Assembly (NCBI RefSeq): GCF_000764645.1 | Contig: NZ_JRGK01000043.1 | Coordinates: 1 to 47,238 of the forward strand | Direction: 5' to 3' | DNA from: Aeromonas finlandensis | Lineage (GTDB): Bacteria > Pseudomonadota > Gammaproteobacteria > Enterobacterales > Aeromonadaceae | DNA: 47,238 nt | Shown here: positions 43,098 to 47,238 of the stretch, piece by piece | Numbering within the stretch: the first letter of the stretch is position 1 | Layout of the letters: every line of letters starts with the position of its first letter | The notes under the pieces: model-generated | Databases searched by the model: none | What the model was told of the DNA's origin: nothing | Seen by the model: the letters and a program-made list of their open reading frames with translations, nothing else | Made by a program: the position numbers and the translations under genes

Positions 43098-46000
43098 TCA
43101 CTGGTTCGCCAGGCACTGGGTATGGGAACCCGGCTGCAGATAAGGTATCAGCAGGGGAGCCATCCCCTTGAGCACCTGCACCGGCAGCGCAGAGGTAAAG
43201 CGGAACTTGTCAGACTGGCTGCCCGGCACATAAGCCGTCAGCGTACCAAAGTGGTCATCCCCCAGATAGAAGACAAAGGTCGCCGTGCGGTTACGGGCCA
43301 GCGAACTGGTCACGTTGCCATAGCGGCCCACCGTCTCGATCCGGTTATCCCCGGTTCCCGTCTTGCCACCCATTTGCAGCACAGTGCCATCCGGCAGGGC
43401 AAACGCCCCGGCGATACGTCTGGCGGTCCCCCCTTCCACCACCTTGGAGAGCGCATTGCGCAGCGCTGTCGCGACCTCGGCAGGGAGAACCCTTGTGCCT
43501 TCGGTGTGGGTCGGCTCGAACTCGGTCTCGAACGGCGTATCCTTGGCAAACTCAAGATGCTCGATGCGCAACGTCGGCACCCGAATACCGCCGTTCTGGA
43601 TAATGCCCATCAACTCAGCCAGCGCAGCCGGACGGTCGCCTGAGCTACCCAGCGCGGTCGCCAGCGACGGCACCAGGTGATCGAATGGATAACCCAGTCG
43701 TGCCCAACGCTGATGAATGTCGAGGAAGGCCTCGACCTCCAGCATGGTGCGGATCCGGCTATCACGGGCACTGCGATGACGGGTCTTGAACAGCCAGCTG
43801 TAGACCTCCTGCCGCTCGTCACGGCTGGCCGCCACCGCATCGGCAAAGGTCGCCTTGTCGAACTCCTTGAGGTAGGCCAGCAGCCACAGCTCCAACGGGT
43901 GCACCCGAGCGATGTAGCCCTGATCCGGCAGTGAATACTTGCCCGGGCCATAACTGACATAGAGCTGGTTGATCCGGGTACTGCTCAATTTTTCCCGTGG
44001 CAACCGCTCGGCCAGGAAGGCGGCAAAGGTCGCCTCGCTGGCATCGGGCATCAGATAGCGGTGTACTGCAGCCAGACGCACCGCGCTTGGCTTCAGGCCA
44101 TCGAGGAAGGTATCCAGCTGCTCCTCCGGGGTCTTGCCGCGATATTTACGCCAGAAGCGCAGCAGATAGGTCTGCCCCTCTTTATCGGCAAATTTCGCCA
44201 GATACTCCTGACGACGAGGGTCCTTGTCATCCTTGAGCAACTGGGCGCGATTCCCCTCCTTGTAGAGGCTGTAGCGCACGATATCGCGCATCAGCCGCAC
44301 AAACGGCAGGTTGATGGATTCACGCAGCGCATCACGGATGGGGGGAATACGCCCGTTATCCTCACGGCGGAAGTTGTTGAAGGTGTGCATACCGCCACCG
44401 GTAAAGAACCCCTCATTGGGACTGGCGGAGTATTGGCGATCCAGTGCAGCCTCCAGCATCACCGGCAAGCTCTTGTCCTGAGCCGTCATCAGATAGGAGA
44501 TGGCCCAGCGACTGAGGTTATCCTGAGAAGCCGACGCGAGTTTGCGCAGGCTCTCGGGCGACATGCCCGCGTAGCTGTCATGCAGCTCCGAGACGATCTC
44601 CAGATAGGTGGTCAGCACCCGCAACTTGGCGGTAGAGCCGAGCTCCAGCTTGGAGCCTTCGTTGATATCAAAGGGCTGATCGGTGTTGTCGGTCTGCACC
44701 CGGACCTTGAACCCTTCCGGCGACTTCTCGAACAGGGTGAAGCTGTAGCGCACATCGCCAGTCTTCTCCGGCGAGAGCAGGCGCTCACCAAACAGCCCTA
44801 CCTGAGCAGCAAAGGTCGGGTCGGCCAGCTGTTGCAGATAACGGGAGATTTCGTTCTGCAGCGGCATGTTGAGGCTGGTATCGGCCGTCAGATCCATCCG
44901 GTCGAGGTCATAGAGCTGCACCCCGAGCTGACGGCTCAGACGGGTACGGGCAACCTGTAACCCCTTGTTGTTGTTCACTCGGGTAATCGCTGGCGATTGC
45001 AGGAAATCACGGAAGGAGATCTTGGCCTTGAGCGCAGCTTCCATCAGCGGCGGGGAGATCATACCCTCCTGCACAAACAGGCGCAGGTAGCTGTCAGTGA
45101 GATCCGCGAGGGACTCACGGCCCTGAGCCAGATAGTAAGAAGGGCGGCGGTGCGCAATCATCAGCGAGACCACCTGACGCAGGGCAAGCCCCTGCTCGGC
45201 CAGCGGCGCATTCTGGTTGCGGGCGGGATCCAGCAGACGGTTCACGTCATCGACGTTGGCACCAAACCAGACCCAGAGGCCATCCCCCAGACCATGTACC
45301 TCACCGTATCCCGGCGCAGCCGAGAGCGGCACCGAGTTGAGGTAGGCCCAAGCGACCAGCTTGCGCGCTTCGAGGGTTTCCGGTCCGAGACGATAAGCCC
45401 GCACACTGGCAGAAGCCATCTGACGGATCTTCTCGGTCGGTGACAGGGTCAGGCCATCCGGTGAGTGGCGGTACTTCTCCACCTGGGTCGCCAGGGTACT
45501 GCCACCGGCAGATTGATCCTGCATATCCAGCGCTTTGCCTACTTGAGAGAGTGCAGCTTTGGCAAAACGGGGCCAGTCGACCGCCGGGTTGGCCAACGGC
45601 TCCTCATTGCTCAGCAAGTCGCGGTTTTCGATAAACAGCAGCGACTGGATGACCAACGGCGGAATAGAGGCAAAATCCGGGTAGTGATGAGTCGGATACT
45701 TGAATTGATAGAAAGGCTCGGCGCGGCAGTCGTGGAGCGTCAGTCCGGCCTGCACCTTCTCGGTATAGGGCACAAAGAAGCCTCGACTGGCATAGTCGTA
45801 GAGTGCATCGGAGAAATGCACCTGCTGGCTGACCTCATAGCCCCGCTGCAGCAGACGATCCTGCATCATCGGCAGTTGCACATAGCCGAGTCGCTTGTCG
45901 AACGGACCATCCTCGGGAAAGGCAATCTGCTTGCTCTGACCTTGCTCGACCTGATAGGTGAGCTTGGCGGCATAGCGCGAAATCTCCTGAGATTGCAGCC

Positions 46001-46181
46001 TGGACGTTTTCATCTCATAGCCAACCAGAGCGATCACCGCCCCCAGGCACAATAAAAAGAGAAAACAGAACAGCCAACGCCACCAGGGACGACGCTTGCG
46101 CTTTGGGTTCCCGTCCGTGGTCTGGACAGATGAATCTTGAGATGCCACTTGTGTCAAATCCGTCTGTTCTGATGCGCCCAT
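43098..46181 (-). CDS. Class A PBP-like transglycosylase/transpeptidase, unusually long
   Basis: A 1027-residue inner-membrane protein (one N-terminal helix WLFCFLFLLCLGAVIALVGY after a basic stretch) with a GT51-type part and a penicillin-binding part. In GT51 the catalytic Glu185 stands in FIENRD, where the usual motif is EDxxF, and GGSTLATQVEKYRHSPDG replaces GGSTLTQQLVKN. The transpeptidase motifs are intact: STAK (Ser516), SIN (Ser622) and KTGT (Lys940). The 318 residues between SxN and KTG are about twice the usual. The GTG at 46220 would add 13 residues but has no ribosome site, so ATG 46181 (GGTGGGG upstream) is chosen. It probably has a specialised peptidoglycan role. Confidence 0.85.
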   Translation of the reverse strand: MGASEQTDLTQVASQDSSVQTTDGNPKRKRRPWWRWLFCFLFLLCLGAVIALVGYEMKTSRLQSQEISRYAAKLTYQVEQGQSKQIAFPEDGPFDKRLGYVQLPMMQDRLLQRGYEVSQQVHFSDALYDYASRGFFVPYTEKVQAGLTLHDCRAEPFYQFKYPTHHYPDFASIPPLVIQSLLFIENRDLLSNEEPLANPAVDWPRFAKAALSQVGKALDMQDQSAGGSTLATQVEKYRHSPDGLTLSPTEKIRQMASASVRAYRLGPETLEARKLVAWAYLNSVPLSAAPGYGEVHGLGDGLWVWFGANVDDVNRLLDPARNQNAPLAEQGLALRQVVSLMIAHRRPSYYLAQGRESLADLTDSYLRLFVQEGMISPPLMEAALKAKISFRDFLQSPAITRVNNNKGLQVARTRLSRQLGVQLYDLDRMDLTADTSLNMPLQNEISRYLQQLADPTFAAQVGLFGERLLSPEKTGDVRYSFTLFEKSPEGFKVRVQTDNTDQPFDINEGSKLELGSTAKLRVLTTYLEIVSELHDSYAGMSPESLRKLASASQDNLSRWAISYLMTAQDKSLPVMLEAALDRQYSASPNEGFFTGGGMHTFNNFRREDNGRIPPIRDALRESINLPFVRLMRDIVRYSLYKEGNRAQLLKDDKDPRRQEYLAKFADKEGQTYLLRFWRKYRGKTPEEQLDTFLDGLKPSAVRLAAVHRYLMPDASEATFAAFLAERLPREKLSSTRINQLYVSYGPGKYSLPDQGYIARVHPLELWLLAYLKEFDKATFADAVAASRDERQEVYSWLFKTRHRSARDSRIRTMLEVEAFLDIHQRWARLGYPFDHLVPSLATALGSSGDRPAALAELMGIIQNGGIRVPTLRIEHLEFAKDTPFETEFEPTHTEGTRVLPAEVATALRNALSKVVEGGTARRIAGAFALPDGTVLQMGGKTGTGDNRIETVGRYGNVTSSLARNRTATFVFYLGDDHFGTLTAYVPGSQSDKFRFTSALPVQVLKGMAPLLIPYLQPGSHTQCLANQ

Positions 46182-46233
46182 ATCAGCCCCACCATGGTTG
46201 CGCAATTTATTGTGTTTCACTCAAGCTTAGTCT

Positions 46234-46254
46234 TTTCAAGTCAATGGCTTGAAA
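46234..46254. promoter_or_regulatory. 7-7-7 dyad upstream of the PBP-like gene
   Basis: TTTCAAG-N7-CTTGAAA, a perfect inverted repeat about 53 bp before the chosen start, overlapping a TTGACT that could be a -35. Candidate operator. Confidence 0.4.
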
Positions 46255-46346
46255 CTATTGACCGCTTTGTATTGATGGTAACAGGGCAATTCTAAAAAGG
46301 GGAGCCGATTGTTGCAGGAGTGGCAGAGATCCGAGCTGATAACAAA

Positions 46347-46367
46347 ACACCGGCCAGTGGCCGGTGT
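46347..46367 (-). terminator. Terminator after tmaR
   Basis: 9-bp stem ACACCGGCC / GGCCGGTGT with a 3-nt loop; on the minus strand a TTTTGTT tail follows, 23 bp past the tmaR stop. Confidence 0.8.
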
Positions 46368-46389
46368 CTCTTAACCGAAAGCTGAAAGC

Positions 46390-46707
46390 TTATTTGTGAG
46401 AGCTCATGCCCTTCAGTTTGGTGCTCAGCTCTTTGCGCTCTTTAGAGAGCTCGGCGTTCTTGATGATGTGATCATCCACGCGCTCTTCATAGTCGGTACG
46501 CATGTTGGCGATGATCGCCTGCACATCATCAATGCTCATGCCCGGCTTGATGTAATCGCTCAGGTTATCGAGCAGCAGTACGCGCTTCTGGTTGTCACGG
46601 ATCTTCTTCTCGTTATCCGCAATTTCACGCTTGAGTTTGTTCTGGCGACGGGACATACGCACATATTCCAGTACATCGCTGAAGGTGGACTTGTTTACTT
46701 GTTCCAT
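46390..46707 (-). CDS. tmaR: PTS-localising protein TmaR (YeeX, DUF496)
   Basis: A 105-residue coiled-coil protein, strongly similar along its length to E. coli Yee[21 protein letters not shown] and [19 protein letters not shown] are nearly unchanged. YeeX was renamed TmaR after it was shown to cluster at cell poles and control polar placement and activity of PTS Enzyme I. No PTS gene is adjacent. It is flanked by its own terminator and a gene-poor region, so it is a single-gene unit. Confidence 0.93.
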   Translation of the reverse strand: MEQVNKSTFSDVLEYVRMSRRQNKLKREIADNEKKIRDNQKRVLLLDNLSDYIKPGMSIDDVQAIIANMRTDYEERVDDHIIKNAELSKERKELSTKLKGMSSHK

Positions 46708-46740
46708 ATCGATACCACTGACTTAAGGTTGATAAAAACT

Positions 46741-47238
46741 GGCCAAGTTACACCTGGAACCCGGCAAACACGGCGCGGGACAGGCAAACTCAAGATGCCC
46801 TTACTCTACCGAGTTATAAGCGAGATACAACCCTAATCACGCGCAATGGGCAGAGTTTGGTCAAAACTACACCAATCAAAATGGTGGTTAATCGACCAAA
46901 AAAGCCGAGATATAAATACCCACGGACGGGATCGCAAGCTTTCTGACCACATACCGTCAAGGCTAAATTCTCCCCTCTTCCCTCGGTGCTGTCGTCATGA
47001 AACGGTAACCCACAAGTACATGCGCGGATCTGCACCGCTGCCACACACAAGCTCGTATTCTTGGCGTATCTTGTCGCAAGTTCTCGCCATTGTTTTAGAT
47101 GAAGGACGGCGTTTTCCACCACAGAGAGCCAATGTGTGATTTTCAAACAGAAAATAGAGGAGGAAAAGTAGAGAGAACGGTAGAGAAGAGGGAGTGAACG
47201 GTCAATATTCAGGTGAATGGCTGATTTTCAGGCAATAA
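46741..47238. other. Gene-poor end of the window
   Basis: About 500 bp with lower GC than the rest. A 110-codon minus-strand frame (46814-47146) begins with TTG and has no family resemblance or good ribosome site. The last 80 bases are purine-rich, with a GAGGAGG, and contain two GATTTTCA words. This may be the upstream region of a gene beyond the window; I see nothing definite. Confidence 0.4.

Noticed and set aside
46814-47146. 110-codon minus-strand open frame at the window end
   Set aside because: TTG start, no ribosome site, no recognisable family features, and atypical composition; more likely chance.

Overview
The window looks like a stretch of core chromosome from a gammaproteobacterium, most likely Aeromonas. 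The reasons are high GC content, a complete men cluster in the order menF-D-H-B-C-E, and a set of enterobacterial/Vibrio-like housekeeping genes (dbpA, tmcA, bfd-bfr, mgsA, yqhD, metA, yidA, tmaR) mixed with HlyU-, DUF3624- and DUF342-type genes common in Aeromonas and Vibrio. The genus is inferred from gene content and codon style; no search was run. I see no insertion sequence, prophage, integrase, tRNA, rRNA or CRISPR array.

Left part (1-4.7 kb): dbpA (23S rRNA helicase), a small cysteine-cluster protein followed by a broken tandem copy of its own 3' end, a SpoIIAA-like small protein, a PepSY membrane protein with a His/Met-rich loop, and a DUF6500 protein. Middle left (4.7-13 kb): menaquinone synthesis, with menA divergent from the menFDHBCE operon. 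The menH/menB junction carries a tandem duplication of about 95 bp, so menB is preceded by a 32-codon ORF that begins as a copy of menB and ends overlapping the menB start codon.

Centre (13-28.9 kb): sanA, cheV, an hlyU-tmcA pair, bfd-bfr (iron storage) with a Fur-like promoter, a DUF885 lipoprotein, mgsA, yqhD, a secreted C69 dipeptidase, ydfG, DUF3624, and a GNAT acetyltransferase divergent from a RimK-family ATP-grasp ligase. Right part (28.9-47 kb): an alpha-amylase lipoprotein, an OprC/NosA-type TonB-dependent copper receptor whose upstream region holds a MerR/CueR-like dyad, DUF2442, an LTA-synthase-like sulfatase, an Lrp-family regulator, a dual-specificity phosphatase facing metA (with a MetJ-box array), an HD-GYP variant, a CinA-like protein, a DUF342 protein, yidA, a very long class A PBP-like protein and tmaR. 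The last 500 bp hold no gene I can support.

Most of the window is ordinary. The best leads are the menH/menB duplication with its coupled upstream ORF, the second tandem duplication at the cysteine-cluster gene, the copper-type operator, the RimK/GNAT pair around a shared dyad, and the PBP-like protein with about 318 residues between its SxN and KTG motifs.
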